From MGNI01 sp964353875 (lineage in GTDB: Bacteria > Chloroflexota > Anaerolineae > Anaerolineales > E44-bin32), in assembly GCA_964353875.1 (NCBI GenBank), contig CAYGXU010000005.1, positions 1 through 64,000 of the forward strand: a stretch of DNA of 64,000 nucleotides, in the 5' to 3' direction. A program made the translations under genes and the position numbers. This document shows, piece by piece, positions 18,491-26,627 of the stretch. Numbering within the stretch: the stretch's first letter is position 1; every line of letters starts with the position of its first letter. The notes beneath the pieces are model-generated. The model was not told the origin of the DNA and made no database searches. It was given only the letters and a program-made list of their open reading frames with translations.

Positions 18491-18777
18491 ACAGCCTCCG
18501 GTTTTGGAGGCGACGCCAGGAGATAAGAGCAGAGATATCATTCCCCGTGAGATCTCAATGGGATTAGCTGTCTCACAGGGGGATTTCTTCTCTCCATCGT
18601 CTGCCCTGGACAAGAGATCGACCGGGTTCATAAAGGATAATGGACCAAATGTATAGTCCATACTCATTTTGATGGACTGCAACATCCTTGCCCGCAGATG
18701 GGGATCAGTCAAGACAATCATAAGGAAAGGGGAAAATTAGAAAATAAAAAGTGCGAAGGTCAACTCAACCTGGAAAA

Positions 18778-19770
18778 TCATAGTTTCCTTTTCAGCCAGT
18801 ATTCGCGAATCGCTTTTCTAAAGTCATGCCAGGGAGTCGCGGAGGAGTGCGCAAACGGCGTAGTTGGTTCTGGTCGTGTCCCTTCAACAGCCGGCAAGGG
18901 TGCCAGAGCGGGACGGCGAACCATAGCTGCCAGTCTTTTCACCATCACCGCTTGATCGCTATAGGCCTCTAAACCGATGCGTTCTAGGATATGACCCACC
19001 CATCCCTGATAGGAGCGGATTACGAAGAAAAGCGGGCGCTTGTGGGTGTCGAAATGTGTCAAGAGGTCTCGAAAAAGATGCTCAAGATTCTCCGTAGCTG
19101 GATGGATATAAGGGGATACCCAGGTCCCCAATGGTCCGCTTTCGACATCCAAGTAGCAATGCAAATCGTCCGCGTTCCAATGAACCAAGTCAGAGCGATC
19201 CAATCTTGGAGGCAATTCAACCTGTTGGACCAAGGCGGGGACGATGTTCAGGTAGAGATGATTAATGGCGCTTTCATTCGAATCGCGTTCTGTTTGCCAT
19301 GCGGCATTTATAGGTTCGCTATTGATCTGAGATGCCTGATTCAGGCGCCAGATGCGTTGACGAGCGTAAATTGCAAAACCAGCGCGACGGATATTCTCAA
19401 AGGCGGGGCAACGTTCGTCGACCTCTGCGATCATATGAAGGGCGCCGCGTTCGCCGGCGACGTGGCCAAGCGTCTCAAGCAAACGCTGACTATCAGCACT
19501 TACAAGCGCTTCTTCTGGCCCAAGAAAGGTCAGACGAGCATGGACTTCCCCAGGACGGTGCATAATCTGTCCAATGGTGGCTGGTTCCCCTTTGTTGGAC
19601 GGGCGTGAAACCAAAGTGCAGGCGCTTCGACCAGGCGTGACCATCTCCATGAAAACGGTCTGTAATGAACTCACGCCCCTTGTGAAAGCCAGTTGTGAAT
19701 CGAAGCATTGCCCTTGGTCCCGAACATGATTGAGTAAGCCTATATCGCGCCAGTCGAAAGGACGGATCAT
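18778..19770 (-). CDS. GNAT-like acetyltransferase domain protein
   Basis: 330 residues starting MIRPFDWRDI, the usual opening of a GNAT fold (beta-1). It is followed by conserved-looking segments GEVHARLTFLGPEE and LLETLGHVAGERGALHMIAEVDE, then IRRAGFAIYARQRIWRL, a typical GNAT beta-6/7 region. The C-terminal 130 residues look like a second diverged copy ending in YQGWVGHILERIGLEAYSDQAVMVKRLA. No acceptor substrate can be assigned. It overlaps pdxT by 4 nt, so it is the last gene of a pdxS-pdxT-GNAT unit. Whether it works with vitamin B6 is unknown. Confidence 0.65.
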   Translation of the reverse strand: MIRPFDWRDIGLLNHVRDQGQCFDSQLAFTRGVSSLQTVFMEMVTPGRSACTLVSRPSNKGEPATIGQIMHRPGEVHARLTFLGPEEALVSADSQRLLETLGHVAGERGALHMIAEVDERCPAFENIRRAGFAIYARQRIWRLNQASQINSEPINAAWQTERDSNESAINHLYLNIVPALVQQVELPPRLDRSDLVHWNADDLHCYLDVESGPLGTWVSPYIHPATENLEHLFRDLLTHFDTHKRPLFFVIRSYQGWVGHILERIGLEAYSDQAVMVKRLAAMVRRPALAPLPAVEGTRPEPTTPFAHSSATPWHDFRKAIREYWLKRKL

Positions 19771-20360
19771 ACTTCCTCCACAAGTGATAGAAAGAAACGG
19801 TGGAAGCGGTCGTCCCCAGTAATTTCAGGGTGGAAAGCCGTTGCCAAGAGATGGCGCTGGCGGGCAGCGACAATGGGACCGCTATTCGGAGATTTATTTT
19901 CCTGCAAACGAGCAATTACCTCCACCCCCTCACCCACGTTTTCAATCATGGGTGCTCGAATGAAGATCGCTCGAAAGGGACACTCGGGTTCCTCTAATAC
20001 TGGGACCTTTAGTTCAGCTTCGAAGCTTTCCACCTGGCGACCAAAGGCATTGCGTTGAACCGAGATGTCCATCAGTCCTAAAAGTGGTTGTGAACGACGG
20101 GCATCCCGGGAAAGGAAAATGGCTCCTGCACAAGTACCCCATATTGGGCGGCGTCGACCAAAGCAACGGAGGGGTTCGATGAGGCCATAGGCGCTCGCCA
20201 ATTTACCAATGGTGGTTGATTCACCGCCAGGAATGATGAGACCATCCAGCCCATCAAGGTGCTCGGGAAGACGGACTTCGACCGTACTCAGACCTAGGCG
20301 GTGCAACATGTGGAGATGTTCGGCGAAATCGCCTTGCAGCGCCAATACCCCAATTCTCAT
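19767..20360 (-). CDS. pdxT: Pyridoxal 5'-phosphate synthase glutaminase subunit
   Basis: Releases ammonia from glutamine and channels it to PdxS for de novo PLP synthesis. In the 197-residue class I amidotransferase fold the nucleophile is Cys77 in WGTCAGA, GGES at 46-49 forms the oxyanion region, and His177 and Glu179 in FHPE complete the triad. The gene lies 104 bp downstream of pdxS on the same strand and overlaps the GNAT gene by 4 nt. Confidence 0.97.
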   Translation of the reverse strand: MRIGVLALQGDFAEHLHMLHRLGLSTVEVRLPEHLDGLDGLIIPGGESTTIGKLASAYGLIEPLRCFGRRRPIWGTCAGAIFLSRDARRSQPLLGLMDISVQRNAFGRQVESFEAELKVPVLEEPECPFRAIFIRAPMIENVGEGVEVIARLQENKSPNSGPIVAARQRHLLATAFHPEITGDDRFHRFFLSLVEEV

Positions 20361-20463
20361 CTACCTAACCCTCGAAAGCAAGACGGATAAATAGCTCCAA
20401 CCCGAGGTGATGACAGACTCATCGGAAAAATTCCAAGTCTGGAAGGAAGGGAATTGATCCTTT

Positions 20464-21351
20464 CTACCAGCCGCGTGTTGCGAGACGCTCTGCTTCGGGT
20501 ATCTCAGTGACGCCAATGCCGACCATAGGTTCCCCCAATCCCTTGCTGACCTCAGCTAAGATGGACGGGTTTTCATAGTGCGTAACCGCTTCGACAATTG
20601 CCTTGGCACGCTTCGGGGGGTTACCGGATTTAAAAATGCCGGATCCGACAAAGACGCCATCCACCCCGAGTTGCATCATCATGGCAGCGTCAGCAGGTGT
20701 GGCGATCCCGCCAGCGGCGAAGTTAACCACTGGCAAGCGACCGCTGGCCTTCAACTCCTTGACTAACTCATAAGGGGCGCCGATTTGTTTGGCGTAGCTC
20801 ATGAGTTCTTCCTCAGGCAAGTTTTGCAGGCGTCGCATCTCACCTAGCACAGCGCGCGCATGGCGGACAGCCTCTACCACATCGCCGGTACCAGCTTCAC
20901 CTTTCGTACGAATCATGGCAGCGCCCTCACCAATGCGCCGCAATGCCTCCCCTAAGTCTCGACAGCCACATACGAAGGGCACTTTGAAATCATGTTTGTA
21001 GATGTGATGAGATTCATCCGCCGGGGTAAGGACTTCAGATTCATCGATGTAGTCGACGCCAATCGCCTCGAGGATCTGCGCTTCGACAAAGTGGCCGATG
21101 CGGCATTTCGCCATCACCGGAATGGTGACCGCCTCCATAATTTGGAGGATCAATGCCGGGTCGCTCATGCGTGCCACGCCACCATGAACGCGGATGTCGG
21201 CGGGGACGCGTTCGAGTGCCATCACCGCCACTGCCCCAGCGTCTTCAGCAATACGAGCATGCTCGGCGGTGACGACATCCATGATTACCCCGCCTTTAAG
21301 CATCTGCGCCAACCCCTTTTTCACGGCGAACGTACCCACTTCTTTTTCCAC
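20464..21351 (-). CDS. pdxS: Pyridoxal 5'-phosphate synthase subunit
   Basis: Forms PLP from ribose 5-phosphate, glyceraldehyde 3-phosphate and ammonia from PdxT. The 295-residue TIM barrel shows AVMALERVPADIR, VMAKCRIGH (catalytic Lys), IDESEVLTPAD, and the phosphate-binding NFAAGGIATPADAAMMMQLG. The start is placed at GTG 21351, because GGGAGG lies 5 nt upstream. An in-frame GTG at 21357 would overlap that site. It is the first gene of the leftward pdxS-pdxT-GNAT unit. Confidence 0.97.
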   Translation of the reverse strand: MEKEVGTFAVKKGLAQMLKGGVIMDVVTAEHARIAEDAGAVAVMALERVPADIRVHGGVARMSDPALILQIMEAVTIPVMAKCRIGHFVEAQILEAIGVDYIDESEVLTPADESHHIYKHDFKVPFVCGCRDLGEALRRIGEGAAMIRTKGEAGTGDVVEAVRHARAVLGEMRRLQNLPEEELMSYAKQIGAPYELVKELKASGRLPVVNFAAGGIATPADAAMMMQLGVDGVFVGSGIFKSGNPPKRAKAIVEAVTHYENPSILAEVSKGLGEPMVGIGVTEIPEAERLATRGW

Positions 21352-21672
21352 GTACACCTCCCAATAGATTATTCAATTCTTACTGCGATTTTACCATGCC
21401 GTGAAATAGCCAAGCAATCCGGATTTGGATAAAGCCACTTCTTCAGGATGCGCCGGATAGTTAAGGCCAGTTCCTCCTGCATTGAGGGAGTGCTTATATT
21501 GAACGCGAATTAAGAAGTAGGTGATTCACAAGCGCGAGAGGAGCATAAGTAACGATTCGAAAGAGGTCTAAACCAAAAGTGCGATTCGATTCTTCTTTTA
21601 CACAGTGAAGTTCAACTTGCATAGGGCTACTTTCGAGCGTGCACATAAGAAAGGGGATGAAGGTTCTCATTT

Positions 21673-21720
21673 TAAGTAGCGCTGCTTTCTTATTTCGGTT
21701 CATTCATTGAGCGCTACTTA
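21673..21720. promoter_or_regulatory. 11-bp perfect inverted repeat upstream of the GntR promoter
   Basis: TAAGTAGCGCT (21673-21683) and AGCGCTACTTA (21710-21720) form perfect arms around 26 nt, ending 40 bp before the -35 box. It could be a terminator-like barrier between the divergent pdxS and GntR units, or an operator. Confidence 0.45.
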
Positions 21721-21760
21721 TGACTGTCTTCTTTGAGAGAAAGGCAGATTAAATTCGTGC

Positions 21761-21789
21761 TTGACAAAGGGAGAATTGCAGTATACAAT
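21761..21789 (+). promoter_or_regulatory. Strong sigma-A promoter of the GntR-SPFH-ABC block
   Basis: TTGACA (21761-21766), exactly 17 bp, then TACAAT (21784-21789). Predicted start near 21796, about 50 nt before the GntR ATG. The -10 box is itself the first copy of the TACAAT repeat array. Confidence 0.88.
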
Positions 21790-21848
21790 ACGTACAATGA
21801 TACAATAGTACAATATATACAATAAGACAATGATACAATTATTACATG
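21784..21848 (+). repeat. TACAAT repeat array, likely regulator-binding site
   Basis: TACAAT or GACAAT begins at 21784, 21793, 21801, 21809, 21818, 21826 and 21834, with a degenerate eighth copy (TACATG) at 21843 that contains the start codon. The spacings 9, 8, 8 repeat, so the array has a 25-bp superperiod of three units. It covers the -10 box, the transcription start and the whole leader, which leaves no room for a Shine-Dalgarno sequence. Confidence 0.85.
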
Positions 21849-22286
21849 ATAATTGAAGTCGATTTTCGCAGTCACGTGCCCATCTATGTCCAGTTGGTGG
21901 AGCGCATTGAGCACCTGGTCGCCACAGAGATCTTAAACCCCGGAGACCAACTCCCCACGGTACGCCAGTTGGCGGCGGATTTACGGGTCAATTTCAACAC
22001 CGTGGCAAGAGCCTACCGGATGTTGGATGAGGCCGGGGTGATATCGACTCAACAAGGGCGTGGCACCTATGTGCTGGAGAAACTCCCGCCGGAACGAACC
22101 GAACAGCTGAGGCAGGCCGCGCTGGAAGGGTTAATCCGCTCCTTCCTGCGCGAAGCGGAACAGATGGGGTTCGAAGCGGATGAAGTTGCGCGGGAGTACG
22201 ATATGATGTTCCAAGAATGGCGCGAAAATGGATTTTTACCCGAGGAAGAGATTGTAGACAAGGGCATGCTCGCCGGAACGGCGTAG
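21846..22286 (+). CDS. GntR-family regulator, YtrA subfamily
   Basis: 146 residues. The N-terminal winged helix reads PIYVQLVERIEHL, LNPGDQLPTVRQLAADLRVN then TVARAYRMLDEAGVI, typical of GntR proteins. The short (about 70 residue) helical C-terminal part is the YtrA type, which lacks a large ligand domain. YtrA regulators repress their own operons, usually with ABC transporters, and respond to envelope stress. That fits the ABC genes downstream. Start ATG 21846 lies within the TACAAT array with no ribosome-binding site visible. Confidence 0.92.
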   Translation: MIIEVDFRSHVPIYVQLVERIEHLVATEILNPGDQLPTVRQLAADLRVNFNTVARAYRMLDEAGVISTQQGRGTYVLEKLPPERTEQLRQAALEGLIRSFLREAEQMGFEADEVAREYDMMFQEWRENGFLPEEEIVDKGMLAGTA

Positions 22287-22293
22287 AAAGGGA

Positions 22294-23274
22294 ATGAAGA
22301 TGTACTCAAGGCAACAGTTTCAGAAGTTGAATAAACAAGCAGGTGGACAAGTGACCGGGGTGCGCATCTCCGGCGTGGCGGTAGCGATTTGGGTAGTATT
22401 AGTGTTAGCGTCGGTGGGGGCGGTTTTTCTGTTCTCCATCCTGGGCATTGAAGACCAATGGATGATTGTGACCGTGATCGCAGTCAATTTGATTGGTTTG
22501 TATGTGCTCACCGCGTTGAAAGTGGCGGACCAATGGGAGAAAGCTGTGATTTTACGCTTTGGTCGCTTCATCGGGCTACGCGGACCGGGGATGTTCTGGG
22601 TGGTACCGGTCGTCGATCGCATCCCGGTGTGGATCGATCATCGCGTGATGGTCACCCCCTTCAGTGCCGAGAAAACCCTTACCAAGGACACAGTACCAGT
22701 GGATGTGGATGCGGTCCTTTTCTGGTTGGTTTGGGATGCTGAAAAGGCAGCGCTGGAGGTCGAGGATTATCGCGTGGCCATCTCCTGGGCGGCGCAAACC
22801 GCCTTGCGGGAGGTGATCGGGCAGATGGATCTGGCGGCCATCCTGGTTGGCAGGGCGATGATGGACAAGGAATTGCAGAAGATCATCGATCAGCGCACCA
22901 CCCCTTGGGGAGTGAGTGTGCAATCAGTGGAGATTCGTGATGTGTCCATTCCCCAGGAACTGGAAGATGCCATGAGCCGTCAAGCCCAGGCAGAGCGGGA
23001 ACGACAGGCGCGGGTGATCCTGGGCGAATCAGAGAAGCAGATCGCACAATCTTTTGCTGACGCATCGGTGGCTTATATCAATAATCCAACGGCGCTTCAT
23101 TTACGCGCTATGAACATGCTCTTCGAGGGTCTCAAGGAGAAAGGCGCGTTGGTGATCGTCCCCTCCAGTGCAGTGGATACGATGAATCTCGGCGGCCTGG
23201 CGGGGCTGACCTCGCTGGCCGGGATGGCCATGGAGGGTGAACGAGAAGCGCTTCATCGCCCAAAGGAAGGATGA
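22294..23274 (+). CDS. SPFH/stomatin-like (slipin) membrane protein
   Basis: 326 residues. Two N-terminal hydrophobic segments (about 25-50 and 54-72) are followed by the SPFH domain: WEKAVILRFGRFIGLRGPGMFWVVPVVDRI then IDHRVMVTPF, with KDTVPVDVDAVLFW and the slipin signature QTALREVIGQMDL. A coiled-coil-prone segment (RQAQAERERQARVILGESEKQI) follows. Slipins organise membrane microdomains and often pair with NfeD, which is absent here. The gene follows GntR after 7 nt with GAAAGGGA as ribosome-binding site, so it belongs to the same operon. Confidence 0.93.
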   Translation: MKMYSRQQFQKLNKQAGGQVTGVRISGVAVAIWVVLVLASVGAVFLFSILGIEDQWMIVTVIAVNLIGLYVLTALKVADQWEKAVILRFGRFIGLRGPGMFWVVPVVDRIPVWIDHRVMVTPFSAEKTLTKDTVPVDVDAVLFWLVWDAEKAALEVEDYRVAISWAAQTALREVIGQMDLAAILVGRAMMDKELQKIIDQRTTPWGVSVQSVEIRDVSIPQELEDAMSRQAQAERERQARVILGESEKQIAQSFADASVAYINNPTALHLRAMNMLFEGLKEKGALVIVPSSAVDTMNLGGLAGLTSLAGMAMEGEREALHRPKEG

Positions 23275-23277
23275 GCG

Positions 23278-23490
23278 ATGAAGCCAGAGTGGGAATATCA
23301 TGTCGAGAATGTGGGCGGTGGTCTAAGGGCGATCAAGCCGGAGGAGCTAGAGGCGCGCCTGAACGAGGCCGCTGAAGAAGGCTGGGAATTGGTCCAAATT
23401 ACCCCCCAGACGAACTCGAATCGTTTCTACGTCGTCTATCGCCGTTCGGTGGCCGGAAGACCGCGTAAATCCCGCTTCGCCTGGTCGTGA
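23278..23490 (+). CDS. DUF4177-type small protein
   Basis: 70 residues, starting 3 nt after the SPFH stop. The layout WEYHVENV...LEARLNEAAEEGWELVQITP...RFYVVYRR matches the short DUF4177 fold (a beta-alpha-beta unit with the GWEL motif). Such proteins are common next to membrane transporter genes but have no known function. The C-terminal tail is basic (RPRKSRF). Likely co-expressed with the SPFH gene. Confidence 0.78.
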   Translation: MKPEWEYHVENVGGGLRAIKPEELEARLNEAAEEGWELVQITPQTNSNRFYVVYRRSVAGRPRKSRFAWS

Positions 23491-23502
23491 GTGAGAGATC
23501 GG

Positions 23503-23516
23503 GTTTCACGTGAAAC
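23503..23516. promoter_or_regulatory. parS: parS-like ParB-binding site 1
   Basis: GTTTCACGTGAAAC, a perfect 14-bp palindrome matching the core of the bacterial parS consensus TGTTTCACGTGAAACA (14 of 16 with flanks G and T). It is 13 bp after the DUF4177 stop codon. Confidence 0.85.
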
Positions 23517-23524
23517 TTTCCCGC

Positions 23525-23558
23525 CCGCCCTGCCCGCCGGAATCGAAAGGCAGGGCGG
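23525..23558 (+). terminator. GC-rich hairpin between the two parS sites
   Basis: CCGCCCTGCC (23525-23534) and GGCAGGGCGG (23549-23558) form a perfect 10-bp stem. It could end transcription of the GntR-SPFH-DUF4177 part. There is no clear U-tract. Confidence 0.5.
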
Positions 23559-23646
23559 CTTCCTGTAGGCATGTCAAGGTTAGATGGACATCCGTACAGC
23601 AAAGAGAAAGATCTTCAATGACTGAGAAAACGAATGGTTGCCAGCG

Positions 23647-23660
23647 GTTTCACGTGAAAC
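23647..23660. promoter_or_regulatory. parS: parS-like ParB-binding site 2
   Basis: A second identical GTTTCACGTGAAAC, 144 bp from the first. With flanking G and A it matches 15 of 16 positions of the consensus. It lies 43 bp upstream of the PLDc_N gene start. Confidence 0.87.
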
Positions 23661-23703
23661 ATGTCTGATTACACCTTATGGTATGAATTTCGAGGAGGGA
23701 TCC

Positions 23704-23907
23704 ATGGAAGGGCAAAATTTCGTAGAATTGCTTCCCTTATTGGCGCCATTGCTGCTCATCTGGCTCGTCTTGCTGGTGGCTGGCCTGTTTGATCTTATTC
23801 GGCGTGAACGCACTCGTGGGCCGAAATGGGTTTGGTTCCTGGTGGTGATCGGCTTTAGCATCCTTGGCCCAGTGGTTTACTTCCTCATCGGTCGGGAGGA
23901 GGTATGA
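23704..23907 (+). CDS. PLDc_N-domain small membrane protein
   Basis: 67 residues. ATG 23704 has GAGGAGG upstream. The sequence has one hydrophobic helix, then FDLIRRERTRGPKW, then a second helix ending GPVVYFLIGR. This is the two-helix PLDc_N module (PF13396 type) found at the N-terminus of cardiolipin synthases and also as a stand-alone protein beside ABC-2 transporters. It overlaps the next ABC ATPase start by 4 nt, so it is translationally coupled to that transporter and probably part of it. Confidence 0.85.
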   Translation: MEGQNFVELLPLLAPLLLIWLVLLVAGLFDLIRRERTRGPKWVWFLVVIGFSILGPVVYFLIGREEV

Positions 23908-24827
23908 ACGCTATCGTCATCGAGGTTCTATCCAAGACCTATGGTTCGATCCGCGCCTTGGATGGCCTCGACCTGGAAGTACAACCAGGTCAGATCTTCG
24001 GTTTCTTGGGACCGAACGGTGCGGGTAAAACGACGACGCTACGCATCCTGGCGGGATTGGCTCATCCTACTTCCGGACGAGCTTGGATCGAGGGGGTGCT
24101 GGTTGGCGGGGAAAGCCCCGCACGCCGACAGATTGGTTATCTTCCGGAAGACCCCGGTTTCTATCCCTGGATGCGAGCGCGTGAATTTCTGGCTGATTTA
24201 ATCGGCGGTCTGCATGGGCAGAAACATTCTGAAGCTCGGAAACGCAGCGAAGAATTGCTAGCCTTGGTGGGGCTTGAGGAAGCCGCCGGTCGACGCATCG
24301 GAGGTTTCAGTCGTGGAATGCGTCAACGCTTGGGATTGGCCCAGGCGTTAATGAATCGGCCACGCGTGCTCCTGTTGGATGAGCCCGTCAGCGCACTCGA
24401 TCCAGCCGGTCGGCACGACATCCTTGCACTGATCGACCGACTAGGAGAGCAAACAACCATTTTCATGAGTACACACATCCTAAGCGATGTGGAGAGGATC
24501 TGCGATGTTATCGGCATTCTCGACCACGGTCGGTTGATCGCCCTCGATACACGCGAGGATCTCCTCAGCCAATATGCAACACCGGCGATCGAAGTGACCT
24601 TTGATGCCACACCACAAATCGTTGCGCGCTGGGTCGATTCGCTGAAAGAATTCTCAGAAATCAAAGATCTCAAACTCACTGGCAGCACTGTTCGGATCAC
24701 ACTCGATGGTCTGCCACAATCCGGGATCGAAATGCAACGCTTGGCGTTGGGAGCGGAGTTAATTATTCAAAATTATCAACATGTTCGACCCCAGTTAGAA
24801 GATGTCTTTTTGCAATTGGTCAGGTGA
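23904..24827 (+). CDS. ABC transporter ATP-binding protein (ABC-2 type, first cassette)
   Basis: 307 residues with Walker A GPNGAGKTT, Q-loop GYLPEDPGFYP, signature FSRGMRQRLGLAQAL (FSRGM in place of LSGGQ, as usual in drug or bacteriocin-immunity ABC-2 exporters), Walker B LLLDEPVSALDP and H-loop THILSD. The C-terminal 80 residues are the extension typical of these ATPases. It works with the permease 3 nt downstream. The substrate is unknown, and an export or self-protection role is inferred from family and context. Confidence 0.95.
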   Translation: MNAIVIEVLSKTYGSIRALDGLDLEVQPGQIFGFLGPNGAGKTTTLRILAGLAHPTSGRAWIEGVLVGGESPARRQIGYLPEDPGFYPWMRAREFLADLIGGLHGQKHSEARKRSEELLALVGLEEAAGRRIGGFSRGMRQRLGLAQALMNRPRVLLLDEPVSALDPAGRHDILALIDRLGEQTTIFMSTHILSDVERICDVIGILDHGRLIALDTREDLLSQYATPAIEVTFDATPQIVARWVDSLKEFSEIKDLKLTGSTVRITLDGLPQSGIEMQRLALGAELIIQNYQHVRPQLEDVFLQLVR

Positions 24828-24830
24828 GAA

Positions 24831-25589
24831 ATGTGGACACTTTTTACTAAAGAGATGCGTGAACATTGGCGTACCCGTCGTTTCCTCGTCGTAGTAGCGG
24901 TGATGGTCGTTTTTGCCTGTCTGGGACCTTTGTCGATTAAATATATGCCCCTGATCATGACGCAGGTGCCAGGAGTGCCTGAGGGGCTGAGCGATATCAT
25001 GCCTGCGCCAGATGTCAACATGGCAGTCGCTGAATTCCTGGAGAATCTCTCTCTCTTTGGGGTGATCATGGCAATCCTGGTGCCGATGGGGGCGGTGGTT
25101 GGCGAAAAAGAGAGAAATACGGCAGCGTTGATCCTTAGCAAGCCGGTATCGAGAGCGGCGTTTCTGGGAGCTAAGATCATCGCCTATTCGGTTGTGTTCC
25201 TGGTTGGCATCGTGCTGGCGGGATTGGTTGGTTACTATTATTTGGGTATCCTGTTCGAATGGCTGAATCCTCTTGGTTTCCTGGCTCTCTCCGGATTACT
25301 TATGGTCTATTTCATGATGTACCTGGCGATCACGCTCTTCACCAGCACGATTGCTCGCTCGCAATCCGCTGCCGCGGGGATATCCTTTGGTGTGCTGATT
25401 TCGCTCGGTCTGCTGGGAGCAATCCCATCTTTCGCGATCAACCTGCCGGCCTCGCTGATGAAGTGGGGGCGAGCGCTGGCATTGGGCTTGGATAGCGAGC
25501 CATCTTGGGTTGCTCTTGGTGTGACTATAACGGTGATCGTGGTCACCTGGCTTGGAGCGCTGTTGATCCTACGACAGCAGGAGATATAA
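24831..25589 (+). CDS. ABC-2 type permease (first cassette)
   Basis: 252 residues. A cytoplasmic amphipathic start (MWTLFTKEMREHWRTRRF) is followed by six predicted helices. Between them are the coupling segment VGEKERNTAALILSKPVSRAAFLGAKI, the hallmark of ABC-2 permeases, and a central MVYFMMYLAITLF helix. It begins 3 nt after its ATPase and would form a 2+2 exporter with it. Substrate not assignable. Confidence 0.93.
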   Translation: MWTLFTKEMREHWRTRRFLVVVAVMVVFACLGPLSIKYMPLIMTQVPGVPEGLSDIMPAPDVNMAVAEFLENLSLFGVIMAILVPMGAVVGEKERNTAALILSKPVSRAAFLGAKIIAYSVVFLVGIVLAGLVGYYYLGILFEWLNPLGFLALSGLLMVYFMMYLAITLFTSTIARSQSAAAGISFGVLISLGLLGAIPSFAINLPASLMKWGRALALGLDSEPSWVALGVTITVIVVTWLGALLILRQQEI

Positions 25590-25658
25590 TTTCTTCCACG
25601 CTATAACCAGCAGGGTTATTAAACGATCAATTTCCTGGCACGACTGAAGGCATTGGAA

Positions 25659-26543
25659 ATGGATGTACTCGTACGATTGTTGAATGCCTTATTGATGATC
25701 TTGATCCCTCTGGCTCTGGGAGTTTTCCTCAGCCGACGTTGGGAGTTGAGTTGGCGAGTGTTTATGATTGGAGCGGGGACTTTTATAGGGTCGCAGGTGC
25801 TCCACATCCCCTTCAATCGAATAGCTTTAGTCCCTCTGATTGAGAAGCTGGATCTATTGGCGGAGGATCAAGGGTATTCGTTACTGCTATACGGGCTTTT
25901 GCTTGGCCTATCGGCGGGGGTTTTCGAGGAGGGGGCTCGCTACCTGGTCTATCGCCTCTGGTTGCGTGATGTACGCCATTGGGAGGGGGCGGTGATGTTT
26001 GGGGCCGGACATGGGGGAGCGGAGGCGATTCTCCTGGGAGGGCTATCCCTCTATGCCTTGCTACAGGCGATTACCTTCCGAGGGGTAGATTTGGAAGCGC
26101 TCATCCCCGCCAACCAACTAGAAATAGCGCGCATGCAATTGGAGGTGTATTGGGGAGCACCCTGGCATGCAGCCTTGCTCGGGGCAGCCGAACGCTGCCT
26201 GGCAATGGTTATCCAGATCAGCCTGGCGGTGGTCGTCTTTGAAGCGATTGTACGCCGTAATATAATTTGGTTGCTACTGGCAATTTTCTGGCACACCTTT
26301 GTGGATGCTGTTGCGGTTGTGGGTGTAAGCAATTGGGGTATCTATCTTACTGAGGCAGCAATCGCAGGCCTGGCCTTGGCCGGACTGGGGATTACAATTG
26401 GGTTAAGGAGGAAAATTCCATCTGAGGAAGTGTCGCAATCGGTCATGCAGTTGCAGGCGAGACCTGCCCTCCCGGATGCCCCATCGTCAAAAGCCATTAC
26501 CAAGGAGCAGTTAGAGCATAGCCGCTATGAGGAAGGAGATTAA
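25659..26543 (+). CDS. YhfC-family intramembrane protease
   Basis: About 294 residues with eight predicted helices. The glutamate/histidine motif set EEGARYLVYR, GAGHGGAEA and FWHTFVDA matches YhfC/PrsW-CPBP-like intramembrane proteases. ATG 25659 is preferred over TTG 25653 because GAAGG lies 8 nt upstream. The C-terminal tail is polar. Its position between two ABC-2 cassettes suggests it processes a transported peptide or a regulator of the system. That role is inference. Confidence 0.85.
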   Translation: MDVLVRLLNALLMILIPLALGVFLSRRWELSWRVFMIGAGTFIGSQVLHIPFNRIALVPLIEKLDLLAEDQGYSLLLYGLLLGLSAGVFEEGARYLVYRLWLRDVRHWEGAVMFGAGHGGAEAILLGGLSLYALLQAITFRGVDLEALIPANQLEIARMQLEVYWGAPWHAALLGAAERCLAMVIQISLAVVVFEAIVRRNIIWLLLAIFWHTFVDAVAVVGVSNWGIYLTEAAIAGLALAGLGITIGLRRKIPSEEVSQSVMQLQARPALPDAPSSKAITKEQLEHSRYEEGD

Positions 26544-26627
26544 TACAGGGAATAGAGTTGTACTGGATGGGCGCTTATTTTGAGTGGGTTCAAAGAGATG
26601 AGCCAAATAACATCTTAGGTGGATGAA

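Noticed and set aside
23503..23660. The CACGTG palindromes as chance E-box-like sequence
   Set aside because: The match extends to 14 bp twice within 160 bp, far more than chance for one 64 kb window, so the parS reading is preferred.
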